Below, in pieces: positions 10,851-23,025 of a stretch of 64,000 nt of DNA. Positions within the stretch are counted from its first letter, which is position 1; each line of letters begins with the position of its first letter. This DNA is from Stictocephala bisonia. Taxonomy: Eukaryota; Arthropoda; Insecta; Hemiptera; Membracidae. Below the pieces are notes generated by a model. That model did not search any database, was not told the DNA's origin, and was given only the letters and a program-made list of their open reading frames with translations. The position numbers and the translations under genes were made by a program. Location of the stretch: NCBI GenBank assembly GCA_035578905.1, contig JAQJVL010000124.1, positions 1,862,616 through 1,926,615 of the forward strand, read 5' to 3'.

Positions 10851-13324
10851 GTTCATGTCGTGAATTTAACAACAAGTATGTTATTTACCTTTTGCATTGA
10901 TTAAATTTGAAATTCGCATTGAATTCATTCAGTTATCAAAGGAAAACATAATAAAAGTTTAATTGAATTTAGTTCCTTTTTTATATGGGAGAAATATGTT
11001 TATATAAATATTGTGAGACCTGCCGTGCAGAAACCAAGTACTCACTATACCCCTCTAGTTGAAATCCTCCAAACTAATTTAACAATAATTGTCACCCTAA
11101 TTGTGTGTTTAGAGTGTGAAGTAAATACAAAATAATATTTAAAATGTGGCTGGCTTTTATTTTATATAAATAGAGCTTAAACTTTGTTACATTTAATACA
11201 CGATTGTTTTTTTAATAACTATTTGTGGGAGTTGTTTTTCTAAGTTTTATGTTGGTTAGTTAAATGCCTGGTAAATTAGGTGATCATTTGTGTGGGTGTG
11301 TTTAAAAACACAACGTCCCTACAAGTATAACACATATATCGTCTTCAGATGTTACTAAGGTAACAGCATATATTCAAAACTATTTTTTCCTTAATCCTGA
11401 AGCTTTGGGAATCAACAATCATTTTCGCACATTCTAATGCACAACAATTATCGTAATGAAAATTACAATGTTGTGAGCAAACTGTTTCAGCACTGAGTAA
11501 GCAACTGGATGTTGAGTTAGCAAACAATTTTATTTGCTGAACTCACTTTCACATTTTGTAATACCTATTTAAAACAATTTTACCATCAAATGAAAGGGAA
11601 ATTAGCCTTACAAACTTATAAGGTTTTATTTGATAAAATATTTGATTATAACATTTAAACAAAAGAATAGGAAATAAAAACTACTTAATTATTTTTTAAA
11701 ATAGCCCACTAAATGTAGCTTATTAGTCGTAGATAAAAATGTGATTGCTAAAGTGTACGTGCATTCAAAAATATATTTACACTCAGTTAATGTGTGCATA
11801 TTAGTAAAGGTAACATTTTATACATAAATAGGAGAATGGAAAACTCTAGAGTGCTGTATGTAATTGTAAACTAGTACTATTATTATTAATTTAGATATAA
11901 CATCAATGTATTCTATAAATTAACTGAGAAGTTACTCTATGATCACTAATGAATAAAGTGTATTCTCTATGTAAACAAATTATATTTTTAGTTTGTTTAT
12001 CATCTGTGTGTACATTTATATATAAGTTTAAATTTATTATACGTTTAAACTATATATAAATTAATATTTGATATTTAATTTTTAATGCAAATTATAATCA
12101 GATTAAGTAACTTCTGCGTAATTTTTCCCTAAACAGTACAAATATTGAATCACAATACATAATTTCACTGAATTTCATTTTAAAATAGGATTCCATTTTT
12201 ATAAACTTACACGTTACAAGTAAACAGCCTAACGTTTAGACGTTATTATATAATGCATAGAACACGCAAAACAAAGTGGATATTAAAAAAACTTGAATAT
12301 TTTTCTAGTTTCGACGTAAACTTCAAGCCATTATACAGTGCACAAAGTTGTAACTCTGTACCTCCAACACACTTTTACAAAAACAAGACAAACACACGCA
12401 GAACGTTTATATAAAGAGCTCAGGAATACAACAGAGGCTGGATAAGTGATGTGAACAATTGCATTCACCAGTAGATGAAATAAGAGTGAATATAAATGTA
12501 ATATTTTCTGGATGGTGAACGTAGCTTTTCTCATGATACATTGTGTTTCCTTTTATTGTTATGACGTATTGTTAGCGTACTTTTTATATGGAATTTCATT
12601 ACAGTAAATTATTTGTTTTGTTACGTGTAATACTTAAACGTTTATAAACATATATTTTATTTTTTCCACAAAAATTTGAATGATTCTTAAATATCCTAGA
12701 ATGAAATGGTCCCAGAGTCTTTTATATGAAAGTGTTTTTCACCTTCTTCATATCAAAATACTGTGTGTAATTTAATTTTATGAAATGTTCTATGTAACGT
12801 ATAGAAAACAATCGTAAATATTTCAACTATGTAAAACAAATATTTCAGTTAATCCTATATATTCCAGAACTACTGAACTTCTCATATTTTAAGTATAAGA
12901 TGTAATATGTTAGGGAATATTAGGATGTAATTAAAAAAAGACAAATATCATACATTTAACTTGAAAAATCAAACAAAATCAAAATTCATAGAAAACACCT
13001 ATTGAATTATAACTACAATTTGAATTCAATAGATGCACATTTAGACATTATCAAAGTTTGTAAAATATATTATTAAGATATACTATGGTCAAACTTATTT
13101 ATTTAAAAATACATACGTATATATAAAAATCGTGACAAACACATGAATGGGTGAATTAATTATGATTCTGAAATGGTTTTGATAATGTATTTTCAGCAAA
13201 TAAGAGAAGAGCATAATCAACAAAGAGAAAACCTTATAAGCCAATAATATTTCAGCAATAACTATTTAGGTAATTCTATCCGACCATATTGAGTTCCCTA
13301 TATATAAGTAGCGTTGAATACTAG
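10851..13324. other. Featureless AT-rich DNA
   Basis: No gene, RNA or strong repeat seen. Around 12950-13090 the sequence loosely resembles 63560-63650 (both contain CACATTTAGA.ATT..CAAAGTTTGT), perhaps an old dispersed repeat. Confidence 0.45.
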
Positions 13325-13351
13325 TTCCATTCCATTATGACTTCCTCAGGT

Positions 13352-13380
13352 CTGAGGATGGTAAACGTGGTTTACCGAAA
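13352..13380 (+). ncRNA. Hammerhead-ribozyme-like core motif
   Basis: CTGAGGA (13352-13358) fits the conserved CUGANGA box. It is followed by a perfect 7-bp hairpin GGTAAAC/GTTTACC (13360-13366 with 13370-13376) with a GTG loop, and then directly by GAAA (13377-13380). This is the order box, stem II, GAAA of hammerhead ribozymes, which are known in Penelope-like retroelements. One extra T sits between the box and stem II, and I could not establish stems I and III. An alternative hairpin, CCTCAG-GT-CTGAGG, competes with it. Confidence 0.25.
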
Positions 13381-14231
13381 TCGATCAAAAAATACTTGCA
13401 CATTCTATACTAATGTTGTAATACATTTTTGGTGTATGACGTTCATTGGTATTATATTTTTACTAACACGTACTGTAGTATGCTAATTAGGAAACAATAT
13501 AATAAATATATAACAAAGTATAATGAAATAGATAAAGTAGTAAGGAATCGATCACAAAATCACCTACAGTACATTTCAAAGAAATTAAGTTTGTAGGTGT
13601 GCTTGGGTGTAGTTTAAAATTTCACATTAAAGTCGATTGTGAAAATTAAATAGTTTGTATTAATACTTAAGAAAAACTGTCATCAATATTGTGGAATATT
13701 AAATATATACACTTGCCTAGTTCACCCAGGTAATAACGGGTTTCGTTGTTTTAATTAATGAACTCCTTAGCATCTAGTTAGCAAGACCCACCCTCTCATC
13801 TTTATTCATTTGACACTTGACCTTTTTAAAGTTAACTGTTGTGTCTTTGACAAATATGACAAATTTATGGAGTCTGTATTTCATAATCAAGTAATACATT
13901 AATTATTTTGTATTCATTACTATTTACCTAAATTTAGTTATGGTATGATTCGGAAGTTTTTGTAAAATATAAAAAGATATAGGCGTTTTAAGAAAATCAA
14001 TCTTTTATCAAGTACAACATTCCTGTCTATTCAAGTTTAACTTGAAACTTAAACTACATTACAAGAAAAGCACGACATGTAAAGTTTAGTAAAATAATTT
14101 CAATACTAAACACGAATAACAATAGGCCTACAAACGTATGAATTGAAATTAACACTTTCTGAAAAGTCTAGTATTCTTAAAACAATCATAACTAAAAACA
14201 ATAAGACGCAAAGAAGCATTTCTCACACAGT
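13381..14231. other. No feature seen
   Basis: AT-rich, with no supported gene. Confidence 0.45.
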
Positions 14232-14650
14232 TCAAAAAAAAAAACTTGTCTGCTTCGAATATTCCAATTTAGAAATATTTCCTACAAAATCCTGAAAGAC
14301 TTGTATATAGAAATACAACTCCTCGACCAGCTTCTCAGTTAACTCAGACGAATTTTCCCCCAAAACCAGCTGGGCGTTAACTTGGGCTGTGTTTGACGGT
14401 CGAAATAAGTTTTTAATATCACACATGACCATCATCAGTGCAATGAATCTTCCTCGTAAGGAATGGACTATGTGTTGAACTGCTGGAAAACGATCAGTCA
14501 TCTGATTGCTGAGTCGAAATTCAAACTATGGATAACACAATTAATGCCAACTGTGTTATTTCCAGAGCGGATTAGCTGGTCTTCATTCAATCGGAGAAGG
14601 AAGTGTTGCATGGTTGCAAAATCTGGATTTAGCTCCGTGATGCAAGATTA
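14232..14650 (-). pseudogene. Broken coding-like segment, unidentified
   Basis: Read on the minus strand, two overlapping frames both look protein-like and join end to end. From about 14648 the first reads ITELNPDFATMQHFLLRLNE and continues for about 47 codons. Near 14510 the reading passes, after a one-base shift, to a second frame that begins LSNQMTDRFPAVQHIVHSLR and runs about 90 codons before a T-run and stop. The composition is richer in GC than the neighbourhood, and the second half has a helix-like leucine/glutamate pattern. The shift suggests a decayed gene copy, a transposon relic or a sequence error. I recognise no family and see no convincing splice sites. Confidence 0.35.
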
Positions 14651-15977
14651 ATGTTCATACATATTATACACAATTAATTTGCATATTAAATTTAATTTAT
14701 TTACTTTTTCAATTTTCTTATCCAATTTTCAATCCTACTCGTTACACCATGGTAACTGGCTTTTAAAATTATACAATGTACATATTACAAACAACCAAGA
14801 CATAAAGACGTTTATCAATCAAAATTTTATATTAAATTAATAAAATGTATAAATTCTACTTAATTGAGAGAGCAATCTACCAAGTTCGCAAGTCTTGTTT
14901 GAACAGTTTATAAGTACGGTAGAATACATAGATACAAAAATACCAAATAGCAATATTCACTCTTAGACCATGGAAAGTAAATGTAATATAAATCGTAATA
15001 GAAGTAGTGCTTCTCACTAGATGAAACTCAGATGTGAAGACGAGGAACTTGACACTTAAGTAGTAAAGTTGTGTCTATCCTACGAGCTATTGCTCAAGGC
15101 AAGATTGTTGTCATATCAAGAAACAAGGTTACTTTTGTCTTATATTAAAATTATTTCCAATGCTACATATAAGTACTGTATAATAGTGCTGTGATATGAA
15201 ATACCACAAGTCTTAGAATGTACTATTGAAGAATACATTTTATTTCTTTTCTACGACAATTTATTTTGTTACATACATTTCTATATTGAGATTACATACA
15301 ATAACAATAACTGTATCAAGGCCTATGACTTAAATTTAGTTTCTATTTTTATGAGAAACAATATAAACAAGATTTGCCAATATATCTTGCCTTAAAAAAG
15401 TACATCATAATACAAGAATTCAATTGCAAAATAACAAGTCGATTCTTCAGTCTAAAAATCAATTTGTTTTCAAGGAATCAACTAGTACATGATACATGAA
15501 ATAGTTTTGTGCACTTCTATTATTAATTTTTTTAGTATAACAATTTAATTAGTGGTAGTGATTTATCCACTAACGTTTTGGAAAATATTCCAGATAACGT
15601 CTTATCTTTAAAAACAAGCATTCAAAGAAATAATTTAAAATTTTTACTTATAGAAATCACTAGTAAACATATTTTATTTGAATTGAGAGTAGTAAAAGAG
15701 TTTCCAGATATACAAGCACTCATTGATTGGATATAATCATCCTTATTCTAACATACAAAGAAGAATACGTAGACAAAATAACTTCTCTCTTATCACTTGA
15801 TTCTGCTTTGAATCTTGCACTAATTTTTTTCAATATACTATAATATTTTCTAAAAACCAGTAATTCTACATAATTAGTTTCACAAGTTCTTCAGTAAATA
15901 ATTGTTTATAGACTTCAATAGATAGGGGACACCCGTGCACGCGTCGCTTGCAAACTCTGTCACTGGCTCGTTTAACC
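14651..15977. other. No feature seen
   Basis: AT-rich, with no repeat or gene signal noted. Confidence 0.45.
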
Positions 15978-16041
15978 TCAGCTTACGATCTCGGTACTGC
16001 TCTTCGGCTTACTCATAGCATTCAGCGTTTGGTCTAGGTCG
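15978..16041 (-). CDS. Candidate terminal exon, unidentified
   Basis: This segment lies within a small GC-rich island (15930-16045) in AT-rich DNA. On the minus strand a good acceptor (TATTAATATTTGTATTCAG, with a branch-point-like TATTAAT) is followed by one base and 20 codons (DLDQTLNAMSKPKSSTEIVS) ending in TGA. Two GTAAGC donor-like sites also lie inside, so it could instead be a short internal exon. No family is recognisable. Confidence 0.27.
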
Positions 16042-16419
16042 CTGAATACAAATATTAATAGGTAAAATGTATCATAATTAATAAGCAAACACATAATAGG
16101 TCGTTTAATCAATAGGTGAACTTGTGTTGCTACCTATTTATAAATATAACATTCAAATTTTATAACTTTTTCAAAAGATTTATTGATTATTTTACTAAAT
16201 GATGGTTAGTTAAATAAACTAACTCCATTACATTACCATTGGAAGTTTAAGTTATAGTGGGATGGCGCCTTGCTATAGAATAGAATCACCCAAAACTTCA
16301 GATTAATGGTGTAGTAATGCATAAAGGGCATTCAGATTGATATAAAGACTTATATTAGTGTTTATAATATATATATATATATATATAGAAGATAACAATA
16401 TTTGTTCTGAATAGAATAA

Positions 16420-16586
<167 letters not shown>

Positions 16587-16816
16587 ATAGTATGAAAGAT
16601 TTATAACCTCAATATTATAAACATCATTAGTTATTTTAAACTCAAACTAAATTGCGGGTAAAAGAGAGAGAATGTTTACTTCTCCCTGCTCAGTTCCCCT
16701 CCAGCGGTAGTGAGCTGCAAGGTACACTTCTGTAAAAAAAAAAACAAAACATAGCGAATCAATTACGATATAATATTTAACTACGGTTAGAAGAAAATTT
16801 AATTATGTTCGTTTAT

Positions 16817-16847
16817 GATAGAATACCTTAAATTAAGGTATTCTATC
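16817..16847. repeat. Perfect 14-bp hairpin
   Basis: GATAGAATACCTTA and its exact reverse complement are separated by AAT. No U-run or gene lies next to it, so it is recorded only as structure. Confidence 0.7.
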
Positions 16848-16944
16848 ACCTAGACCATTAAGAATACCTCAATTATCACTCAATCGATTAAATAACACAA
16901 TAGAAGATCCAACGTAAATACTGTGGCAAATGGGATCATTGTTT

Positions 16945-17165
16945 TTATGATAGACCCAAACTCGCGGAGGGCGAGTTAAGTTTTTACAGTGTTGGACTGG
17001 ACTGATTTTAAAGAGTTTTGTTTAAGTGTTTTATTTGTATTTTTAGTTTTAAGTGGTTGGCCACAAATACTGGTAAATGTGGCCACCTAGTATTCCTATT
17101 TTGTAATTCAAACCTGTAATGTGTTTTTTTATAAAGGAATAAATTTCATTATTTCATTATTTCAC
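16945..17165 (+). mobile_element. Probable retroelement 3' tail
   Basis: A GC-richer head (CTCGCGGAGGGCGAGTTAAG) runs through a T-rich 3'-UTR-like stretch to AATAAA and a short tandem tail of TTTCATTA units. That is the layout of a non-LTR 3' end with a microsatellite tail. No RT motif is left, so the class is inferred. Confidence 0.4.
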
Positions 17166-17940
17166 TTCTAGCAGTGACTGTACTGAGAACAAATGACAGT
17201 GTGTGGCGGAAGAAAAACTGTTGGGCATGCACTGTTCACAGGCCATCAACAATGAGTCGGATAATCCCAAAAGCTGTACAACTTTGAACAGCTCTTTCTT
17301 TTCGTTTGATTTAAAACTTTCTCCATGTTTATTCTTACGGTAAAAAAAAAAAAAAAAAAAAGTATGAGAATTTGCCTGCGTTTTAGAGTAAGAATATTGA
17401 CAATGAATACATTCAAGTAAAATAACAAATAGGGAGATCATTTCCGACACGTTAAACGTCAAAATTGGACAAGAAAAAAGTAAAAAGTTGAAAAAACCTT
17501 TTAGAATGATGATACATTTTGTGAGTGTTATATTAATTTCAGAAACGGGGCCAACGTAAACGCAAAAACAAATACAAGTACATTTTAATTAAATGTTAAA
17601 CTCAAAGAAACGTTCCCTTTGTCAGTTTGACGTTTAAGCTAGCGTCGAATTTCGTGTCAGCTACCATATGGATCCATAAGGCAGCAGTATTATAACGTTC
17701 GCAATATTTTAACAAACATTATGTTACAATATTTTATTATATACAATATATTTTTCTTATTTACTTAATTAATTAGTCTAGTTCATATTACAAGTACTTT
17801 AATTAAGTTCCTAAAGTTTCTAAGTTTGTTTTTATTAGAAAAATTATCACTATATATTTAAAATAATACATTTAAAATCCAAAAGGTTGTTTCTAAATAG
17901 ATGTTCAGTGGCAGAACAATGCAACCCAGCTACCTGGAGA
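17166..17940. other. No supported gene
   Basis: A minus-strand frame (17157-17462) runs through a 20-base A/T homopolymer and is not convincing. The rest is AT-rich DNA. Confidence 0.45.
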
Positions 17941-18225
17941 AAAAGTGTTGAGGATATTGTAGGTTATAGGTTCTATGCTTAGTCCTCTCAATACCAACTC
18001 GGCGTCTGCTTAGTGGTTTCCATCAACGTGAAAACTACTAGATTTTTCAGTTAGTTGAACATCAGACCAATACTATGTGGTTCAGATTCCACATAAAGCT
18101 GTACGTCCTTTAGTTTCCTTGGCTAATTGAGCTATAAATAGCTCTTTCCCTGAAATGGTCGACTATGGTAACAATGACTACACTCGTTCATCTACTCACA
18201 CACTCATTCGCCCATAATATTCGTC
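17941..18225 (+). repeat. Dispersed repeat family D, copy 1
   Basis: It shares an ordered series of blocks with 63692-64000 and, reversed, with 39075-39455, 50154-50375 and 52135-52460. The blocks are AAGTGTTGAGGATATTGT, then ATCAGACCAA, TGTGGTTCAGATT, AAATAGCTCTTTC, AACAATGACTAC and CTCGTTCATCTACTCA. No open frame or pol III box was found; it may be a SINE body, a MITE or an LTR fragment. Confidence 0.75.
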
Positions 18226-19254
18226 CATATCTTTACGACCGGCGTCTTAAGAATAAATAAAATAAATAAACGTATATTTGTTAAAAGTGGTTGACAATAA
18301 TGTCTTTCTTCAGAAGCGTTCTGCTCCAGAATGCAATTAGGTTGGGCTACAACAATGTTTAGCTGATTATGGTTTTAATAAGGTTTAAGACTTACAGCAG
18401 ACCTATTTCATTAGGAAAAACAATTTGTGCTGTTATGTATTTGACATGTAATTACTGTGTTAGAATCAATTAATGCAATTAAATTTTACCCTAGTAATGC
18501 ATTTTAAGCTTTTGCAAAAGGACGTTGTTTATAAAATCAACCACAGGCTATTCCAGCGAGTTAATTTCATGGTGTGTTATTTTATTTAAAGTATTGGAAT
18601 AAAAAATAAACTTTTTTTATAGATATTGATTTATAAATGTTCAAATATTTACTAAAATAATTGTAAATTCCTTTAACAAAGAAGTGACTCCTTTTCACTA
18701 AAATTATTAAATATACTTAATTGTTTTTTTGTTTTTTTTTTTATCCTGTTGGAGTAAGGACTTTATAAATAAACTGATTTAAACTAAAATAAACAAGAAA
18801 GTGATTGTCTTTTTCCAAACTATTAAAAAACGAATTATTGAAATCAAGAGCTAATTAACTGTGATAAAAACTTTACTCTAAACTAATTATATTAATACAG
18901 TCCTTTACGTTAGAAATATGGAATAGTAGATTAGGACAAGATAAATGTCTTATCTTAGAAACAGTAGTTTTCAATGTGCTTTTACATCTTGATATTAGTA
19001 CAATTTAGAATAAAAATGATTTTAGAAGATTTTTAGTATATTTCGAATTATATATTTGTTCAATGCAATTTTTTTCAATATGAAAATTGTCATTAATTTG
19101 TGAATGAATATATTTTCTAATAGTTTGTTGCGGATGAATCTGAATCTACAACCCATTAGAGGGTACCGTTAGAGCCACTTGAAGCTAGACCAGTTAGATT
19201 AAAGTGAAACAATATCCGCATTGACAATCCCGTAGCCAAGCTTAAATATTCATT
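18226..19254. other. No feature seen
   Basis: AT-rich sequence without recognisable genes or repeats. Confidence 0.45.
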
Positions 19255-19560
19255 CAATTGTTTTTCCTTTCTCTCATATGCGTTAGCATAGAGAAAGTAT
19301 TGTGATCGTAAAAAAACTATTTTTTACAAGATGCTCTAAAAATCCATTTAGGGTACCCTGAACCTAAAAATGTGTTTTTTCGAAACAATTTTTTTATGTC
19401 TGTCCGTAGGTGTGTCTGTCTGTGTGTATGTGCACTTCACTGGAGACCAAACGTATGGATAGATTTTTATGAAATTTGGTGTATGAGAACTATCCAATAT
19501 TCCCGGAAAGTTTTTCTACTTTTTGAAATTTTATTTTTTTTATTTTTATGAACAATAAAC
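19255..19560 (+). repeat. Putative dispersed element
   Basis: It contains GCATAGAGAAAGTATTGTGA, a TGTCTGTCCGTAGGTGTGTC-type tract, and a GATAGATTTTTATGAAATTT block. This combination is typical of short non-coding repeats widespread in arthropod genomes. Only this copy is seen here, so the call rests on general resemblance. Confidence 0.3.
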
Positions 19561-20889
19561 ATACAAAATGGAATGTTCTCTAATAATAACTCTAACGATT
19601 TTGATTAAACTTTCATGTAACGATTTTGATGTAAATTACAATTTAAAATGTTTTAGTAGAAACTGAATCTCTTTAACTTGACTAGTTTTTGAGGTATGTC
19701 AACAAAAATATTTGGGAATCAAACGGGTAATTTTCAAAGCTTTATTTTTTAATGTTTAATATAGGGGAATGTTTATGCCAATTCATTAGAACCATTTATG
19801 TATTGTACCGTCACAATATCCTGTCATTCTCGAATATTTACGAACGTTTTTGAATTCTTTTTTCATACCTTCTAAAACTAAGGTTAGGGCATACGCTGAA
19901 ACACCATACTTTTAACAACTGACTTTTGGAAAGATTTAAGAATGTTATTAATTTGTAGGGGTTAAGTCCCCTCGAATATCAGTTTTGTGCAAGTTAACTT
20001 AGCACTGATTCCAGTTTCAAGGCCGAACAGATAACTTTCTATCAAACCAGTCGTTTTTGAAAAAAAAAAAATAAATAAATAAATAAATATTAAAAAATGT
20101 GATTTCCAATGAGTAGTGAGCGATCGGATATTGCGTAAGATCCTACTACTACAGGTTTTCAAGTAGATCTTAATATTCGAAGGTGAATCATTTAAGGGTA
20201 TATGGTAATAATTAACAGAGTGGTGTCCAATGTAATGCTTGTTGATGTTTTGGATTGGGAGTTAGGTTAGTACTTGGCATAAGTAAGTTCATGAGGTATG
20301 GGATGGTCTGTATGATACTGCGAGAGAAGTTCTATTAGAAGAAAGAGAGATTAAAGGAGAGGGGGGAGGGGACTATCCAGTAGTTTCAATATTTACGTAA
20401 GTGCTTCTCAAGTATTAATTAAAAAAATTCTATTTATAATATTAAAACATTTTTGCATATTTCTCGTTTACTTTATGTAACGTAGAGAACGCAGTGGGAA
20501 ATAATTTTGTCAGATACAAAGGATATAATGAGGTAAACTAAAATACTCAAAAAATTCTAAACACTACAGAAATTTCCCTGTTTTGCTTACTTAAATTCGA
20601 TGCACAAACGTTAATAACATTATTATACATGTAGTAGCAGACTGAATAACTGAGACAGTGGTTTCCTATGATAAAGAAATTATTTCTACATAAATTTGCC
20701 AAAAGAATGTATTTAAATAGCATTGGAGTTATCACAACATTGTATAAATGTATTTTGAATAATTCATTATATACCCATTATACCATAACAGGAGGAGCGC
20801 CGTTACATCTCAAGGATAGGCAATATGGATGCAGTATCTATATTGCATCGCCCAGTGGCAGGCGTTCATTTCTCAACTGAATAGTAGCA
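19561..20889. other. No supported gene
   Basis: AT-rich, with homopolymer runs (A9 near 20059) and a short GGGGGGAGGGG stretch near 20360. Confidence 0.45.
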
Positions 20890-21180
20890 GTAAGTAGTGA
20901 TACTAGCATTGATGACTGATGAACCTCTCACCCTCCTAGGTACGTACAGTAGTGATGACACTCCCACCCATCTATGCACAGTGTTGATGAACCTTCCACA
21001 CACCCTCACACGTACAGTAGAGAAGATAGTTATTCTATTCCATTAAAACTTGAATCCAAAACTATTACAAGTAAGGAAATGAAGTCCGCCTTCATCACCA
21101 TACACGTACGGTGATGAAGGCCCTTCCACCCACCCTTACACATACAGTAGGAAAGGCCCTCCCACCCACTCAATTCAATG
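20890..21180 (-). repeat. 36-bp minisatellite family, locus 1; left arm of inverted repeat
   Basis: A few degenerate units of the motif CACGTACAGT.GTGATGA followed by CCCACCCA. Bases from about 20930 to 21095 are the diverged reverse complement of about 21945-22110, including the non-satellite part AAAACTTGAATCCAAAAC and AGTAAGGAAATGAAGTC. A small perfect-arm hairpin (CTTCATCACC/GGTGATGAAG) lies at about 21091-21120. Confidence 0.8.
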
Positions 21181-21944
21181 GGCAATTGAATTTCTCGTAC
21201 TAAAATTGTATTTTAATTTTGGATGCCAGTGTACGTTTGTGTTGAATGTATATTGAGTAGGTCTCGTCGGGTGAGCCATATCTGACTTGATGGTAAATGT
21301 ACACATTTTAAAAATGCAATTACTACAACATACAGGATTAAAAGTTCTCATTAAATTATGCTATTGAAAATGTTAGTACACGAGTTTTAGTTTTCCTCTC
21401 AGATCGCTATTTTAGTGGAGATAAGAGCAATATTATATTGTAATAACACTTATTGTAAGTATGAATATATGAATAAATATTCACTTTAAAACAACTAACA
21501 AATACAAGCAATTATAATTATTAGCAAAGTAAAAATTCCACTTCTTTTAATGAAAGTAGTTTCATCTTTCAACCTGTTAATTGAACCCAATCTATTCATC
21601 CAATCATTACGAAAGCTGCTTCTCCTTGCTAATTTAAATAGACTTTTAGTGAAATGGCAACTGATAAAGTGGATGGGTCTAAGAGAATATTTGTGGAAAT
21701 CCATAAACAGTCTTCCTCGTATAACGGAGGATGGAAAAGGTCACGTCGCATCTGAGTAATCCGTATCTGAAATACTCCCACCCACTCGTACCTGGTAACC
21801 CCCTACATCCTCGGTGCTACAGATTTGGCACGACTAATTAGAACGACAATAACTAATTTGGCCTTTATTTTTAATTATTATTAATTTACATTTTTGAAAT
21901 ATATTACAGCTGATGTTACATAAATAATCAAACTTATAAGTAAG
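21181..21944. other. Spacer inside the inverted repeat
   Basis: About 760 bases of AT-rich DNA between the arms. A 69-codon plus-strand frame (21550-21759) has no recognisable domain. Confidence 0.4.
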
Positions 21945-22210
21945 AACCCGACTTCATTTCCTTACTTCTAATCGTTTTGGATTCAAGTTTTAAGGGAATA
22001 ACTATCTTCTCTACTGTACGTGTGAGGGTGAGTGGGAAGTTCATCAACACTGTGCATAAGTGGATGGGTTGGTCATCACTACTGTACGTACCTAGGTGGG
22101 TGGGAGGGTCATCACCACTGCACGTGCATAGGTGAGTTGGAGGATCATCACCACTGTACGTCCCTAGATGGGTGGGAAAGTCATCAACATTGTACGTGTG
22201 TCTGAGGAGG
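21945..22210 (+). repeat. 36-bp minisatellite family, locus 2; right arm of inverted repeat
   Basis: Five or so units of GTCATCACCACTGTACGT plus GGGTGGGAGG. The array starts next to the shared flank TGGATTCAAGTTTTAAGGGA, and it runs opposite to locus 1. Confidence 0.8.
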
Positions 22211-22406
22211 AGTATTTGTAACTGAGCCTTAGCCGTGAAAAAATGTATTTATCGAAAAACAGTAAACATGTATTTGATTCATTGATTGTAAACGAATATG
22301 GAGGATTAAGAGTGTTCCAATGTTTGTGAATGATCATTGTACCACCAAGGTATTCATTATTCTTAGGTATAGCTTGGAAACTTTGGGATACCACTGTCAA
22401 CTTTGA

Positions 22407-22601
22407 TTGGCTGAGGAGATGATGGTCCTGAGAGAGTTACCCAGGACTTGCCATGTTGACCTGGTGATCATCGATGAAAGAAATAAAACCATCAAGATCG
22501 TCAATGTCTACATGTCCCATGAGAATAACTGGTTGGGCAACGAGACGTCTAGGAAAATAAAACATACTGCAAACAACCTACTGGTATGGATCCTGATGTG
22601 A
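22407..22601 (+). pseudogene. Possible retroelement protein remnant
   Basis: The 64-codon frame contains HVDLVIIDERNKTIKIVNVY and, shortly after, SRKIKHTANNL. This resembles the '-DLVxxDxxxKxxxIVDVxxP' block found near the C-terminal end of many insect retroelement polyproteins, where short fragments are common. It lacks RT motifs and is short. A chance match is possible. Confidence 0.25.
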
Positions 22602-22947
22602 AGGACTGCCAATGCCCCTTTGGGCACGTACACAGAGAAGAAATAACAGAGGTTGCATCAAATAGTGCGCCCTAAAGAGGAGGAAGATTGAGCGTAAAGT
22701 ACTTAGTTTTTTAGTTCAATATACAGATGGCAGGGCCAGCACCATTTTCAGTGACCCCCTCGTTTCCCCTTCCAAACCCTGCAGGCTAAATGTATTAAAA
22801 TTATTAGTACATATTCGTACGCATTTACATTAGTTGTGAACATATATCAGGTTTTCAGTGTGGCCTTTAGAAAACGACCTCTGTTTCTTTTTCTTTGTGG
22901 TACATGGGACATCTTTAAGTGGTAATACAACTTTTCTACTTCTCTAG

Positions 22948-23025
22948 GTAGTATTGAGGCACCCTCTCATGAAGATAATCCACCACAACCAGGACGTAGA
23001 TAACTTACTCAGATTTCTCGAATTG
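22948..23025 (+). CDS. Candidate 78-nt exon, unidentified
   Basis: A strong acceptor (ACTTTTCTACTTCTCTAG, ending 22947) and a consensus donor (GTAAGT at 23026) enclose 78 bases. Frame 2 is open throughout (includes HPLMKIIHHNQDVDNLLRFLE); frame 1 is open for 18 codons, then stops. The splice sites are good but no other exon or family could be attached, so a chance pair is quite possible. Confidence 0.22.

Noticed and set aside
17157..17462. 101-codon minus-strand frame
   Set aside because: Runs through a 20-base homopolymer giving a run of phenylalanines; no family and poor splice context.
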